64,000 nucleotides of DNA. Origin: Hymenobacter mucosus (GTDB taxonomy: Bacteria > Bacteroidota > Bacteroidia > Cytophagales > Hymenobacteraceae). Shown in pieces: positions 44,945 through 57,873 of this stretch. Positions within the stretch are counted from its first letter, which is position 1. Every line of letters begins with the position of its first letter. The stretch is from positions 124,001 to 188,000 of the forward strand of contig NZ_FZNS01000002.1 in assembly GCF_900188255.1 (NCBI RefSeq), given 5' to 3'. The notes below the pieces were generated by a model. That model searched no databases. It saw only the letters and a list, made by a program, of their open reading frames with translations, and was not told the origin of the DNA. The position numbers and the translations under genes were made by a program.

Positions 44945-45468
44945 TAGAACTTAGACATTTCTTTTTCGTTCACCTCCGAAGCGCCGTTGTTGCGCAACAA
45001 CTGGGTCAGTTTACCCATATCGGTACCTTCTTTTAGCTCAATAGCCATGACAAACTTGTCATCGGTAGAGCGAACATCTAGTACAGGAGTTTTCCATCGT
45101 GGGTACAGTTTGCTGATGGTATAGAAGGTAATTACCATGCCGTGGCAGGTAAAGAATACCGTCAACTCAAAAGCAACTGGAATAAAGGCAGGTAAAGCAA
45201 TGTGAGGCTTACCACCGATGATCATTGGCCAGTCGAAACCTAGCGTGTAGATCTGCAACCATAGAGCGAAGGCCAAACCTGTCATGCCCAAGAAGAAGGC
45301 AGCAATCGGAAGGCGAGAACGTTCAATGCCGAGAGCATCATCTATCCCGTGAATTGGGAAAGGCGAGAATACTTCGTAGATCTTCACGCCCGCTTCCCGG
45401 ACGTTTTCCACAGCGTGCAACAGCACATCTTCGTCGTCGAAGATGCCGAGGGCGAAGCGCTTAGTCAT
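44944..45468 (-). CDS. actD: Alternative complex III subunit ActD (DUF3341)
   Basis: A 174-residue DUF3341 membrane protein with two transmembrane helices (about residues 53-75 and 95-120), preceded by [19 protein letters not shown], a family hallmark. It overlaps the end of actC by 8 nt and actE by 1 nt, so translation is coupled. It is a structural subunit with no known cofactor. Confidence 0.94.
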   Translation of the reverse strand: MTKRFALGIFDDEDVLLHAVENVREAGVKIYEVFSPFPIHGIDDALGIERSRLPIAAFFLGMTGLAFALWLQIYTLGFDWPMIIGGKPHIALPAFIPVAFELTVFFTCHGMVITFYTISKLYPRWKTPVLDVRSTDDKFVMAIELKEGTDMGKLTQLLRNNGASEVNEKEMSKF

Positions 45469-46918
45469 GCTTATTGTAATTTACAGGAGCCGAGGCTGGA
45501 ACCCCGTGGGTGGAGTGTTGATGAGTAGCGCCGAGATGAGGATCATGACCGGTGTAAGTTGGGCCATTATCTACCGTGTATTTCAAGACCGACTTCACCT
45601 CTGCCATGTTGATCACAGGGAAAAACTTGGCAAACAAAAGGAATAGGGTGAAGAACAAGCCCATCGTACCTACATAGATACCGATGTCGATAATTGAAGG
45701 AGAGAACATTACCCAGCTCGAAGGCAGGTAGTCGCGGTGTAGCGAAGTAACAATAATTACAAAGCGCTCGAACCACATACCAATGTTCACAATAATCGAC
45801 AGCACGAACGTCAGCGGAATGCTGTAGCGCACTCGACGAATCCACACCAGTTGTGGAGTAATAACGTTGCAGGTCATCATCGACCAGTAAGCCCACCAAT
45901 AAGGGCCAGTAGCACGGTTGATGAATGCGTATTGTTCGAATTCAACCTGTGAGTACCATGCAATGAAGAATTCGGTGATGTAAGCAACACCTACTATAGA
46001 ACCTGTTACCATCATGATCTTATTCATGAGAGCAATGTGTTCAATAGTGATATAATCTTCCAGTTTAAATACTACCCGCGTGATGAGCATGAGGGTAAGT
46101 ACCATAGCAAAGCCAGAGAAGATAGCACCTGCTACGAAGTAGGGGGGAAAGATGGTAGTATGCCATCCTGGTACTACTGAGGTAGCAAAGTCCATTGATA
46201 CAATGGTGTGCACCGAGAGTACCAGCGGAGTAGAAACACCGGCCAAGATCAAGGACACGGTTTCATAACGCGACCAATGCTTAGCAGACCCTTTCCAACC
46301 CATGCTGAGCAATGAGTAGGCTACCTTAGCAATAGGACCTTTTGCACGGTCGCGGATAGTAGCGAAATCAGGTACTAGACCAGTGTACCAGAATACCAGT
46401 GACACTGTGAAATACGTGGAGATGGCAAACACGTCCCACAGTAGAGGTGAGTTAAAGTTTACCCAAAGTGAACCATACGTATTCTGGAGAGGAAACACCC
46501 AAAAAGCTAGCCACGGACGGCCCATGTGAAGCACAGGGAACATAGCAGCGCAGATTACGGCAAAGATGGTCATTGCCTCAGCAGCGCGGTTGATAGATGT
46601 CCGCCACTTCTGGCGAAACAGCAGAAGAACGGCGGAAATCAGCGTACCTGCGTGACCGATACCTACCCACCATACGAAGTTGGTGATATCCCAGGCCCAG
46701 CCAACAGTTTTGTTGAGTCCCCATTCACCGATACCGTACCATAGAGTGCGATATACAGAGTAGAAGAACACACCGAGAAAAAAGAGTGCGACGCTCAGGG
46801 CTGCCATCCAGCGGATGTTGGGCGCGGCCTCCACCTGACGGCTGATGTCTTGGGTGACGTCGTGGTACGTTTTCCCCCCGGTTACGAGCGGCTCCCGTAC
46901 AGGCGATACGTGCTGCAT
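45461..46918 (-). CDS. actC: Alternative complex III subunit ActC (NrfD/PsrC-like)
   Basis: The main quinol-binding NrfD-like membrane subunit, with about ten helices in 485 residues. Recognisable segments include [23 protein letters not shown] and [16 protein letters not shown], which fit the polysulphide reductase family. It forms a pair with ActF. It starts 76 nt after actB and overlaps actD. Confidence 0.94.
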   Translation of the reverse strand: MQHVSPVREPLVTGGKTYHDVTQDISRQVEAAPNIRWMAALSVALFFLGVFFYSVYRTLWYGIGEWGLNKTVGWAWDITNFVWWVGIGHAGTLISAVLLLFRQKWRTSINRAAEAMTIFAVICAAMFPVLHMGRPWLAFWVFPLQNTYGSLWVNFNSPLLWDVFAISTYFTVSLVFWYTGLVPDFATIRDRAKGPIAKVAYSLLSMGWKGSAKHWSRYETVSLILAGVSTPLVLSVHTIVSMDFATSVVPGWHTTIFPPYFVAGAIFSGFAMVLTLMLITRVVFKLEDYITIEHIALMNKIMMVTGSIVGVAYITEFFIAWYSQVEFEQYAFINRATGPYWWAYWSMMTCNVITPQLVWIRRVRYSIPLTFVLSIIVNIGMWFERFVIIVTSLHRDYLPSSWVMFSPSIIDIGIYVGTMGLFFTLFLLFAKFFPVINMAEVKSVLKYTVDNGPTYTGHDPHLGATHQHSTHGVPASAPVNYNKHD

Positions 46919-46994
46919 AGTTTTTGACTTAAAGGAGTAAAGGAGGAGGGCAGCAAAGCGGTGGGCGCTGCTGCCCTCCCTGATGGCTCAGTTT

Positions 46995-50048
<3,054 letters not shown>

Positions 50049-50055
50049 TTGTTTT

Positions 50056-50085
50056 GGGACTTAGGGTCTTGGGACTTGGGGTCTT
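50056..50085 (+). repeat. 15-bp near-perfect tandem repeat
   Basis: Bases 50056-50070 and 50071-50085 match at 14 of 15 positions (GGGACTTAGGGTCTT). The repeat lies between actB and actA. Confidence 0.7.
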
Positions 50086-50132
50086 TTCTTGACCCACTGT
50101 AGTCCACAAGTTCAATGCTTGTCTTATGTTAG

Positions 50133-50179
50133 AGGCTTTAGGCGTAAGCCTACACGTGGCGTAAAGCTACGTGTAGGCT
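50133..50179 (-). promoter_or_regulatory. Alternative stem-loops between actA and actB
   Basis: An 11-bp perfect stem (50147-50157 with 50169-50179, 11-nt loop) overlaps a 6-bp stem (AGGCTT at 50133-50138 with AAGCCT at 50146-50151). Both cannot form at once. They lie in the 140-nt gap, so they could set the ratio of actA to downstream mRNA. Confidence 0.55.
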
Positions 50180-50188
50180 ACTAACCAA

Positions 50189-51532
50189 TTAGTAGTGGCA
50201 CTTCGAGCATTCCGTACCGCCGTTCGACGATACCGTGAAAGGTACTGCGCCGTTTTTGGTGTCGTGCAGTTTCACTAGGTTGTCGTAGTAAGCGTTGCCT
50301 TTCGTATTGAGAGGCGTCTCGCGGTGGCAGTTAATGCACCAGCCCATGGTTAGAGGCGAGTACTGGTATACTACCTCCATGTTTTGGATAGGACCGTGGC
50401 AGGTCTGGCACTCAAGTCCACCTACTTGGGTGTGCTGGGAGTGGTTGAAGTAAGCCAAGTCGGGCAGGTTGTGAATACGAACCCACTGAATTGGCTGCTT
50501 ACGCTCAATAGCGCGGTAGATCTTCTTGATTTCAGGCGACTCTGTTTTGATCTGCGAGTGGCAGTTCATGCAGATGTTAGCTGAAGGGATGTTAGCTGAC
50601 TTGCTCTTGTACACCGACGTGTGGCAGTAGGCGCAGTTGATCTGGTGCTCACCAGCGTGCAGCTTGTGGGAGAAGGCAATCGGCTGAGTAGGCTGATAGC
50701 CCTGCGTAAGGCCAACGCCCATAGCACCCTGAATCGACTCATATAGAACAGCTAGCACGAAGACGATACCTACAATGGCACGTACTGCGGTAGAGTTATA
50801 TATTTTCGACAGATCAAACCGCTGCTCTACTACTTCTACGTCGCGGCCATCAAGGTCTTTGCGGCCACGTAGTACATCTTTCATGATGTTGGCAATGATA
50901 ACCAGCGTTACCACCAACACAATGAGTACTACTACTAGTACAATAAGAAGTACGTTCATGTACTTCCCGTCTTCTGCACCAGCCGCACCAGTACCAGGAG
51001 TTTCTGCTCCGTCAGCTGGCTTAATGTTAGTAGCAGCACCAGGAGCGCCAGCACTTTGGCCTTCTTGCGAGGTAACCCAGGCTACAATAGAAGTAATCTC
51101 TTGGTCCGACAGCTGAAAGCTAGGCATCTGCTGCTTCTGGTACTGATTGAAGAGCTTCACCGCGTACTCATCACCGCTGGCAACAAGTTTGCTAGAGTTC
51201 TTCACCCATGGAATAATCCATGACATAGGACGACGCTTTGTAATACCTGCCAGAGCAGGTCCTACTACCACGTCGTTCACGGCGTGGCACTGGGCGCAGT
51301 TGCCTTTGAAAAGTGCATCGCCAGCGGCAATTGCAGCAGCGTCACCACCGCCAGCGGCGGGTGCTGCCGCCGTGGCGGGAGTTGCGCCGGCCGTAGCGCC
51401 AGGCGTCACCCCTTCCTTGCTCACGGCTGGAGCCGCGCCTACATCTTGCGCCGAAGATTGACCTACGGCAGCAAATGTCAGGAACAGAGCGAGAAAGAGG
51501 CGGGAAAGGGGACGAAGTCGGATGCTATTCAT
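50189..51532 (-). CDS. actA: Alternative complex III subunit ActA, multihaem cytochrome c with extra mono-haem domain
   Basis: A 447-residue cytochrome with a signal peptide (residues 1-29). A mono-haem cytochrome c domain follows (residues about 65-155, CAQCH with Cys79), then a transmembrane helix (about 193-215), a second helix, and a C-terminal multihaem part with CAYCH, CMNCH, CQTCH, CINCH and CSKCH. So six CxxCH sites in all. Standard ActA has five, so the first domain is an addition. The last CxxCH lies one residue from the C-terminus. A Pro/Ala/Gly-rich linker precedes the first domain. It is the first gene of the act-cta transcript. Confidence 0.94.
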   Translation of the reverse strand: MNSIRLRPLSRLFLALFLTFAAVGQSSAQDVGAAPAVSKEGVTPGATAGATPATAAAPAAGGGDAAAIAAGDALFKGNCAQCHAVNDVVVGPALAGITKRRPMSWIIPWVKNSSKLVASGDEYAVKLFNQYQKQQMPSFQLSDQEITSIVAWVTSQEGQSAGAPGAATNIKPADGAETPGTGAAGAEDGKYMNVLLIVLVVVLIVLVVTLVIIANIMKDVLRGRKDLDGRDVEVVEQRFDLSKIYNSTAVRAIVGIVFVLAVLYESIQGAMGVGLTQGYQPTQPIAFSHKLHAGEHQINCAYCHTSVYKSKSANIPSANICMNCHSQIKTESPEIKKIYRAIERKQPIQWVRIHNLPDLAYFNHSQHTQVGGLECQTCHGPIQNMEVVYQYSPLTMGWCINCHRETPLNTKGNAYYDNLVKLHDTKNGAVPFTVSSNGGTECSKCHY

Positions 51533-51580
51533 AGCACAATTTGACTGAAAAAAAGAAACGCGGGGGGTGCTTCAAGGCCA

Positions 51581-51611
51581 CAAATGTAGGTCGGGAAACC
51601 CAGAGAACAAA
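51581..51611 (-). promoter_or_regulatory. Promoter of the act-cta cluster
   Basis: On the minus strand a TTTG (51608-51611) lies exactly 19 nt upstream of TACATTTG (51581-51588), the best match to the Bacteroidetes sigma consensus in this window. The actA ATG lies about 48 nt downstream. Confidence 0.75.
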
Positions 51612-51875
51612 CCGCCATTTGGTAAATTTCGGCCTTTGGAGCTTGCTTAGAAGGATTCTAAAAAAGCACGGTTGGGCCTTATAATATAGTTGCTCGCTCA
51701 AGAACTACAGTAAGCGATGCTCGGTAACAGCTCCTAACCTACTTCTCCTGATTACCTACCTAAAAGCAACTACCCTATTCGCCTAAAGGTTTCTGCTTTT
51801 GACTATCAAGCTATTACTACTTTACACATTATAATTAAATAGTGTAGGGCAGCACGAACGAACTCATCTTTTCCT

Positions 51876-51883
51876 TATCTTTG
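51876..51883 (+). promoter_or_regulatory. -7 box TATCTTTG for the rpsF operon
   Basis: A perfect TAnnTTTG match, 40 nt before the rpsF ATG. No TTTG was found at the usual -33 spacing. Confidence 0.6.
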
Positions 51884-51923
51884 CCCCTCATTTGATTTTT
51901 CACACACATTTCACCCCGTCGTA

Positions 51924-52298
51924 ATGGAAGTAAGAAATTACGAGACGGTCTTCATTTTGACTCCCGTTCTGAACGAGAGCCAGGTGCAAGAGACGGTCGA
52001 GAAGTTCTCGCAGGTGCTTAAGGAAAATAGCGCCGACATCATCAACACTGAAGCTTGGGGCCTAAAAAAGCTGGCTTATCCAATTCAGAAGAAAAACACT
52101 GGGTACTACTTCCTCGTGGAGTTTACCGGTTCGGGCAACATCGTAGACACGCTGGAAATTGCTTTCCGTCGTGACGAGCGTGTTATCCGTTTCCTGACCA
52201 CCGTTCTGGACAAGCATGCCGTAGCTTACGGTGAGCGTCGTCGTAAGGGCGAGATGAATCAGCAGAAAGCAAAACAATCGGAAGCTGTAGCCCAGTAG
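51924..52298 (+). CDS. rpsF: 30S ribosomal protein bS6
   Basis: bS6 binds in the central 30S domain together with bS18. The 124-residue protein starts with the family pattern VRNYETVFILTPVLNESQVQETVEKF and has WGLKKLAYPIQKKNTGYY. It is followed by rpsR after a 7-nt gap, the normal operon order. The C-terminal tail (about 20 residues) is Gln/Lys-rich. The promoter box sits 40 nt upstream. Confidence 0.98.
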   Translation: MEVRNYETVFILTPVLNESQVQETVEKFSQVLKENSADIINTEAWGLKKLAYPIQKKNTGYYFLVEFTGSGNIVDTLEIAFRRDERVIRFLTTVLDKHAVAYGERRRKGEMNQQKAKQSEAVAQ

Positions 52299-52305
52299 TA
52301 AGAAG

Positions 52306-52557
52306 ATGAGCCTCGCCAACGAAAAAATCCACAAGCAGGATACGCGTAAGAAATATTGCCGCTTCAAGAAGAACGGCATTAAGTACGTAGATTATAAGGA
52401 CCCGAACTTCCTGTTGAAGTTCGTAAACGAACAGGGCCGCATCCTGCCCCGTCGTATCACCGGCACCAGCCTGAAATTTCAGCGTAAGGTTGCTCAGGCT
52501 GTAGCTAAAGCTCGTCACCTGGCGCTGATGCCCTACGTAACTGACTCGCTAAAGTAA
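52306..52557 (+). CDS. rpsR: 30S ribosomal protein bS18
   Basis: An 83-residue bS18. Characteristic segments are RKKYCRFKKNGIKYVDYKD, PRRITGTSLKFQRKVAQAV and ARHLALMPY. The N-terminal Cys is in the family position. It forms a heterodimer with bS6 on the 30S platform. It lies between rpsF and rplI in a typical Bacteroidetes operon. Confidence 0.98.
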   Translation: MSLANEKIHKQDTRKKYCRFKKNGIKYVDYKDPNFLLKFVNEQGRILPRRITGTSLKFQRKVAQAVAKARHLALMPYVTDSLK

Positions 52558-52578
52558 ACCCTGCTTACTGAGACTGAC

Positions 52579-53022
52579 ATGGAAGTAATTCTGAAAGACG
52601 ACGTAAAGAACCTGGGCTACAAGAACGATATCGTTACTGTGAAGCCTGGCTATGGTCGGAACTACCTGCTCCCGCAGGGCTTGGCTATTTTGGCCGACAA
52701 AACCAACAAGAAAATTGTAGCCGAGAACATTCGTCAGGCTGCTCACAAAGCCGACAAGATCAAAGGCGATGCGCAAGCTATTGCTGACAAAATCGGTGAC
52801 GTGGTCCTGGACATCCCAGCTAAAGTAGGTGAAAGCGGCCGCATCTTCGGCCGTGTAACTACCCTACAGCTTGCTGATGCTCTAAAAGCAAAAGGCATCG
52901 ACGTAGAGCGCAAGCGCCTGTCATTTGACTCGGAGCCTAGCGCAGTTGGTGAATACACCGCTACGGTAGATCTGCACCGCGAAGTGAAGCACAAAGTTCG
53001 TTTCAACGTAGTAGCTGAATAA
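52579..53022 (+). CDS. rplI: 50S ribosomal protein bL9
   Basis: A 147-residue bL9 with the N-terminal pattern MEVILKDDVKNLGYKNDIVTVKPGYGRNYLLPQGLA. It has the long connecting helix and a C-terminal domain (ALKAKGIDVERKRLSF). bL9 binds the L1 stalk base of the 50S subunit and affects frame maintenance. It ends the operon, and a strong terminator starts 16 nt after the stop. Confidence 0.98.
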   Translation: MEVILKDDVKNLGYKNDIVTVKPGYGRNYLLPQGLAILADKTNKKIVAENIRQAAHKADKIKGDAQAIADKIGDVVLDIPAKVGESGRIFGRVTTLQLADALKAKGIDVERKRLSFDSEPSAVGEYTATVDLHREVKHKVRFNVVAE

Positions 53023-53037
53023 GCTGCCTTATTGGAC

Positions 53038-53078
53038 AAGAAAAAGCCCGGCTGCTTTGGTAGCCGGGCTTTTTTCTT
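53038..53078 (+). terminator. Terminator of the rpsF operon
   Basis: AAGAAAAAGCCCGGCT pairs with AGCCGGGCTTTTTTCTT around an 8-nt loop, with a run of T. A strong rho-independent terminator. Confidence 0.92.
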
Positions 53079-53249
53079 CGAGATTATTGGTTACCAAGCA
53101 ATAACTATGCTTTTGTCTCGTCCATAGTGTTGCTTTCCCTGCTCATTGCATAGTACGCCATCGGGTAACTACTACCTGTGATTTTGGCTGAACGCAGGTT
53201 GTTGAGTAGGTTGCCTGTCCGTTGGCTTGTTTAGGCCGTATTGAGAGAA
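53079..53249. other. Intergenic leader of the GSCFA gene
   Basis: 171 nt with no clear TAnnTTTG box. I see no RNA or gene. Confidence 0.4.
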
Positions 53250-55634
53250 ATGTTTCGCACTGAACTACCACTTACGCCGCATCCGCAACAGCTGCCCCAC
53301 TCGGCGCGGATACTGACGATAGGTTCCTGTTTTTCGGATTCTATTGGCCGCCGCTTACTTGATTATAAAGTAGCCGCGCTAGTTAATCCATTCGGCACCG
53401 TATTCAATCCTGTGTCAGCTTGTCGGCTCCTGCGTGCCGCTGCTGGCGAGGATATGGATTGGCAGCAGCACGTAGTAGAGGCCCGAGGTAGGTGGCAGAG
53501 CTACGACCTGCACGCTGATATAGGTGCTGATACTCCGGTAGATCTTTTACAGCGCATCCAGGGCATTGTTCGAGAGACGGGAGTTTTCCTAGCTACTGCT
53601 GACGCCGTTGTACTGACGTTGGGCACTAGCTTCGCTTATCGGCTGCGGGAAACCCAGGAAATTATCAGCAACTGCCATAAGGTTCCGGCCGAGAAGTTCG
53701 AGAAGGAGCTACTGACGGCTGATGAGATTATTGCCGCAGTGGCTGAAACGCACGCCTACCTGCGGCGGATTAATCCGCGCTTGCGGTTTATCCTGACCGT
53801 AAGTCCGGTTCGACACCTGAAGGAAACCTTAGCCTTAAGCTCAGTTAGCAAGTCGATGTTACGCGTAGCGTGCCATTACCTAAGCGAGCTACTCCCGGAT
53901 GTAGCCTACTTTCCGGCCTACGAGTTGCTGTTGGATGACTTGCGCGACTACCGCTTCTACGCTGCCGACATGCTTCATCCTTCGGAAGTGGCGGAGCAAT
54001 ATATATGGGAGCGTTTCACTCGTACGTATTTTGACGGCGCCTTCGGTCGTTTCAAAAAAGAATGGGAAGGGATACGCCAAGCGCTAGGCCACCGGCCTTT
54101 GCATGCAGCAGCTCCAGAGCATCGTCAGTTCTTGGAAAACACCCTAGCTCGTCTACAGCGGATTAGTTCTCAAGCCGATGTCAGGATGGAGCTTCTCCAC
54201 ATAGAGCGCGAGTTAGCGGCTTTACCAGTACCTCCTCTCCCACCCGCACCAGAAGCTGAGGAAGAGGACGACGAAGAGCGTATCGATATTGGAGAAGGCT
54301 CCGAGATAATGGAATCTTCGTCGGAGGCGACGCTAGTGCGTCTGGGAGCTGGTATGTTAGTTGAAGCAGAAGAATCTGCTGAGGAAACTGCCACTACCGA
54401 AGTAAACCCAGACGACGCCTACGAAACTGCCTACACGGCCTCTATACTAGATGGTGAGGACGAAGAGGAAGAAATAGAAGCCGAAGAAACTATTGCGGGC
54501 GTTACCATTGAAGTAGGAGAATCACCGGTGCGCAAGAAAAAACGCCGGTCGCGCGGAGGTGCCAAACGTACCAAGAAGAAACATGCTCGCTTAGCTGCCG
54601 AGGCGGCGGCTTTGGCTGGTGAAGTTGCTACCGACGTAAGCCCCATTGCGGAGGCTCCTACTCCCAGCGTGGAAGAAGCAACTCCTGAAGCTGACAGCAT
54701 CAATTACATCACAGAAGCGGAACTGTTCAATAACAGTCAAGCAATGCCTCTAGAAAATGTGGTGATGCCTGAACAGGCTGCCGCAACCTCAGACGAGCCG
54801 GGTGACACACCGCCACAAGAAGAGGAAGCGGAGCCAGCACCTTCCCCGTATGAGCGTAGTAATCGGCGCCAGCGGCCACCTCGCCGCCAAGACCGTGCAG
54901 GACGTAAAACGAGCCGGCCGGTACTGTATGCGTCGGGTGAAGAGACAGAAACAGGCTCTACCGATGCTGCTGCGGATAGCAATTCTCTAGCCGATGTGGT
55001 AGCTGAGGTAGTACCCGTAGCACCACTGGCCGAAGCTGCTATGCCCGTTGTTGAGGCAGATCAACCGGTAACTCTTGATAACAAGGCGCTTCGTCCACCG
55101 CGCAATCGAGGAAAAGCACGCGCTTCTCGATTGGCCCAAGCGGCTGAAACGGCTGCTGGCGAGGTAGGTACGAATCCGGAAACCACGCCTTCTGCTACGC
55201 CAGAGCAAGCCTTAACTGAGCCCGTAGCAGAACAACCTTCTGCTTCATCCACGCCGCGCCGTTCACCCCAACGCTCGTCGCGCCGCTCGCAAGCGCCACA
55301 GGTTGCAGCTGGGACGACGACCGAAGCACCAACTCCTACGGACAATTCCGCCGCGGATACTCCTTTGCCACCAAAGCGAACCACTCGGCGCACGAAGGCA
55401 CCGGCTGTAACGCCTGAGGAGCCTGCTACTCCAGCAAAAGAACTAGTAGCTGAGCCGAAAAAAAGGCCTTCTCGAAGCCGTAAGGCTGCTCCTTTACCCC
55501 CCGTAGAAGTTATTGCGCCTTCACCGGTAGCAGAAACGCCTGCTGAACCTGAGCCAACGGATGCCACACCAGCACCTAAGCGCCGGCCACGACCACCCCG
55601 TCGTAAGCCCGCCTCCGATAATCAGCCTGAATAA
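53250..55634 (+). CDS. GSCFA domain protein with long charged tail
   Basis: A 794-residue protein. Residues 1-300 form a GSCFA domain, a family of unknown function with an esterase-like fold: IGSCFSDSIGRRL, ALVNPFGTVFNPVS, VLTLGTSFAYRL, NCHKVPA, ILTVSPVRHLKE and a late ADMLHPSEVAEQYIW that resembles the D-x-x-H of SGNH hydrolases. The remaining ~490 residues are low complexity: an acidic section (about 330-430), a Lys/Arg patch KKKRRSRGGAKRTKKKHAR, then Ala/Pro/Glu/Thr stretches with repeated Arg clusters, ending in RRPRPPRRK. This tail is not part of the usual ~320-residue family. It may bind nucleic acid or polymer. The start is the ATG at 53250. Confidence 0.9.
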   Translation: MFRTELPLTPHPQQLPHSARILTIGSCFSDSIGRRLLDYKVAALVNPFGTVFNPVSACRLLRAAAGEDMDWQQHVVEARGRWQSYDLHADIGADTPVDLLQRIQGIVRETGVFLATADAVVLTLGTSFAYRLRETQEIISNCHKVPAEKFEKELLTADEIIAAVAETHAYLRRINPRLRFILTVSPVRHLKETLALSSVSKSMLRVACHYLSELLPDVAYFPAYELLLDDLRDYRFYAADMLHPSEVAEQYIWERFTRTYFDGAFGRFKKEWEGIRQALGHRPLHAAAPEHRQFLENTLARLQRISSQADVRMELLHIERELAALPVPPLPPAPEAEEEDDEERIDIGEGSEIMESSSEATLVRLGAGMLVEAEESAEETATTEVNPDDAYETAYTASILDGEDEEEEIEAEETIAGVTIEVGESPVRKKKRRSRGGAKRTKKKHARLAAEAAALAGEVATDVSPIAEAPTPSVEEATPEADSINYITEAELFNNSQAMPLENVVMPEQAAATSDEPGDTPPQEEEAEPAPSPYERSNRRQRPPRRQDRAGRKTSRPVLYASGEETETGSTDAAADSNSLADVVAEVVPVAPLAEAAMPVVEADQPVTLDNKALRPPRNRGKARASRLAQAAETAAGEVGTNPETTPSATPEQALTEPVAEQPSASSTPRRSPQRSSRRSQAPQVAAGTTTEAPTPTDNSAADTPLPPKRTTRRTKAPAVTPEEPATPAKELVAEPKKRPSRSRKAAPLPPVEVIAPSPVAETPAEPEPTDATPAPKRRPRPPRRKPASDNQPE

Positions 55635-55637
55635 ATG

Positions 55638-55677
55638 AAATACAAAACCCGGCCCCGCATGGCCGGGTTTTGTATTT
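55638..55677 (+). terminator. Terminator after the GSCFA gene
   Basis: A 17-bp perfect stem (55638-55654 with 55661-55677) around a 6-nt loop, ending in GTATTT. It ends 6 nt before the next ATG. Confidence 0.9.
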
Positions 55678-55683
55678 CCAACC

Positions 55684-57771
55684 ATGCCTAGTATGTCGTC
55701 AGCCTCACAACCAACCCACACAAACCGTCTTAGTCAAGAGACTAGCCCCTATTTGCTTCAGCATGCTCACAACCCAGTTGACTGGTACCCTTGGGGTGAG
55801 GAAGCATTGCAGCTAGCTAAGGTTGAGCAGAAACCTATTTTGGTGAGTATAGGCTACGCCGCGTGCCATTGGTGCCATGTTATGGAACGAGAATCGTTCG
55901 AGAACCCGCACATTGCGCAGGTGATGAACAAGTACTTTGTATGCATCAAAGTAGACCGCGAGGAGCGGCCCGATGTGGACCAGGTGTATATGGATGCTAT
56001 CCAGGCAATGGGTGTGCAGGGTGGTTGGCCGTTGAATGTATTCCTAAACCCTGAGGCCAAGCCTTTCTATGGTGGCACTTATTTTCCGCCCAAAAACTGG
56101 GAACAGTTACTTACTAGTATTGGGCAAGGGTATGCGGGACAATACCGGCAGGAGCTAGACGCCTCAGCACAACAGTTTACACAGGTATTGCAAACAAGTG
56201 AGTTGGAGAAATACCGTATTCCTGCTACTACGGAAGGCGTATCAGACGAACAGTTCAAGCTACTGGTCTATAACGTAGTAGCAAAGTTTGACCGGGAGTT
56301 GGGCGGAATTGACCGCACGCCCAAATTTCCAATGCCTGCTATCTGGCAGTTCTTGCTACGTACGCATGCGCTAAGCGGCAGTGCTCCCATTCTTCGTCAG
56401 CTAGAGCTTACGTTACGCGAAATGGCCTGGGGAGGACTTTACGATCAGGTAGGGGGAGGCTTTGCCCGCTATTCTGTGGATGCGGAATGGCTGGTGCCTC
56501 ACTTTGAGAAAATGCTGTACGACAACGGCCAGCTTATCAGCCTATACGCGCAGGCATACCAGGCTGCTCCCAACGACTTATACCGACAAGTAGTGTATGA
56601 CACTATTGGTTTTGTCCAGCGGGAGCTAACCAGCCCGGAAGGCGGCTTCTATTCCGCTCTAGATGCCGATAGTGAGGGGGAAGAAGGGAAGTTTTACGTC
56701 TGGACCCGGGAGGAGCTTCAGCAGGCCCTCGGCGACGAAGAAGCTTTGGCTTCGGATTACTACAACTGTACAGGCCTTGGCAATTGGGAGCATGGCCTCA
56801 ATATCCTACACCGGGCGGAAACCGATGCTGAGTTTGCTCGCCGCCATCTACTCACGCCTGACGTAGTAGCAGAACTCGTGCAAGGGTGGCAGCGGAAGCT
56901 TCTAGCAGCCCGGGAGCAGCGTCCTCATCCGGGACTTGATGATAAGGTACTAACTGCCTGGAATGCTCTGATGCTACAAGGCCTGACGGATGCCTATCGT
57001 GCTTTTGCTGATCCGGATTTCTTGGCGTTGGCCGAACGCAACGCCGTATTTCTTCGGGATAATCTCACGTGCAAGCGCCATTTCATGGGTGTAGCCCAGG
57101 TAGGGCTATTTCGCAGCTTTAAGCACGGCCGCGCCAGCATCGACGGGTTTCTAGAAGATTATGCCCTCGTCATTCAGGCTCTCATCAGCCTGTACGAAGT
57201 AACATTTGTAGCCGAGTGGCTAAACCTGGCAAAGGAGCTTACCGAAACTACCCTTACGCACTTCTTCGACCCGACCGAGAACCTGTTCTTCTTCACGGAT
57301 GCCGACACGGCTGACAACGGCCGTGGAAGCCAGCTTATAGCGCGTAAGAAAGAGCTATTCGATAATGTAATACCGGCCTCCAACTCTGTGATGGCCCACA
57401 ACCTACATCGGCTGGGTCTGCACTTAGAGAACAGTCAGTACACTGAGTTGGCGGCTACCATGCTACGGCAAGTGCAAGAACTGGTAGTGCAAGAACCTCA
57501 GAACATGGCAAACTGGGCGTCTCTGTACGCTAACCTATTACGCCCTACCGCTGAAATTGCGGTGGTTGGCTCCCAAGTAGAGGAGTTTCGTCGGGATATT
57601 AGTCATCATTATCTCCCAAATGTGGTTCTAGCGGGTACTGCAAGCGTCAGCAGCTTGCCGCTACTAGCTGGAAGGGAAGCGCGTGCAGGTGCTACCACCA
57701 TTTATGTCTGCTTCAACCGAACGTGCCACCAGCCAGTACATTCTGTGGCCGAAGCACTAGCCCAACTATAA
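55684..57771 (+). CDS. DUF255 / thioredoxin-like domain protein (YyaL family)
   Basis: A 695-residue protein of the YyaL/SPATA20 family. The N-terminal thioredoxin-like domain carries the CHWC motif at Cys61-Cys64 ([15 protein letters not shown]) and opens with [25 protein letters not shown]. The rest is an (alpha/alpha)-barrel resembling N-acylglucosamine 2-epimerases ([24 protein letters not shown]). Its role in cells is not firmly known. Two ATGs (55684 and 55693) are possible, both 7-16 nt after a terminator, so the mRNA leader is very short or absent. Confidence 0.95.
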   Translation: MPSMSSASQPTHTNRLSQETSPYLLQHAHNPVDWYPWGEEALQLAKVEQKPILVSIGYAACHWCHVMERESFENPHIAQVMNKYFVCIKVDREERPDVDQVYMDAIQAMGVQGGWPLNVFLNPEAKPFYGGTYFPPKNWEQLLTSIGQGYAGQYRQELDASAQQFTQVLQTSELEKYRIPATTEGVSDEQFKLLVYNVVAKFDRELGGIDRTPKFPMPAIWQFLLRTHALSGSAPILRQLELTLREMAWGGLYDQVGGGFARYSVDAEWLVPHFEKMLYDNGQLISLYAQAYQAAPNDLYRQVVYDTIGFVQRELTSPEGGFYSALDADSEGEEGKFYVWTREELQQALGDEEALASDYYNCTGLGNWEHGLNILHRAETDAEFARRHLLTPDVVAELVQGWQRKLLAAREQRPHPGLDDKVLTAWNALMLQGLTDAYRAFADPDFLALAERNAVFLRDNLTCKRHFMGVAQVGLFRSFKHGRASIDGFLEDYALVIQALISLYEVTFVAEWLNLAKELTETTLTHFFDPTENLFFFTDADTADNGRGSQLIARKKELFDNVIPASNSVMAHNLHRLGLHLENSQYTELAATMLRQVQELVVQEPQNMANWASLYANLLRPTAEIAVVGSQVEEFRRDISHHYLPNVVLAGTASVSSLPLLAGREARAGATTIYVCFNRTCHQPVHSVAEALAQL

Positions 57772-57839
57772 CACGTACGCTACCAGTCAGTACCACTTCA
57801 GATTCCTGACGTAGGGCACTACCCGGCGCTGCATCCTGT

Positions 57840-57847
57840 TATCTTTA
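57840..57847 (+). promoter_or_regulatory. Possible priA -7 box (TATCTTTA)
   Basis: Seven of eight bases match TAnnTTTG, 27 nt before the TTG start. No -33 element seen. Confidence 0.3.
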
Positions 57848-57873
57848 CTGTCCGCCTTCAGTTTTATTTCCTT

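Larger units (their letters stand above)
51533..51923. other. Divergent promoter region between actA and rpsF
   Basis: This 391-nt gap holds one promoter on each strand (listed separately). Between them is an AT-rich section (51640-51860) where I see no gene or RNA. Confidence 0.7.

Noticed and set aside
55061..55567. 168-codon open frame on the minus strand opposite the GSCFA tail
   Set aside because: It exists because the opposite strand is low-complexity and GC-biased. No start context, domain or neighbour supports it.
54161..55634. Separate gene in the tail of the GSCFA protein
   Set aside because: No stop, no start with a promoter box and no homologous domain occur within the tail; it continues in the same frame with the domain.
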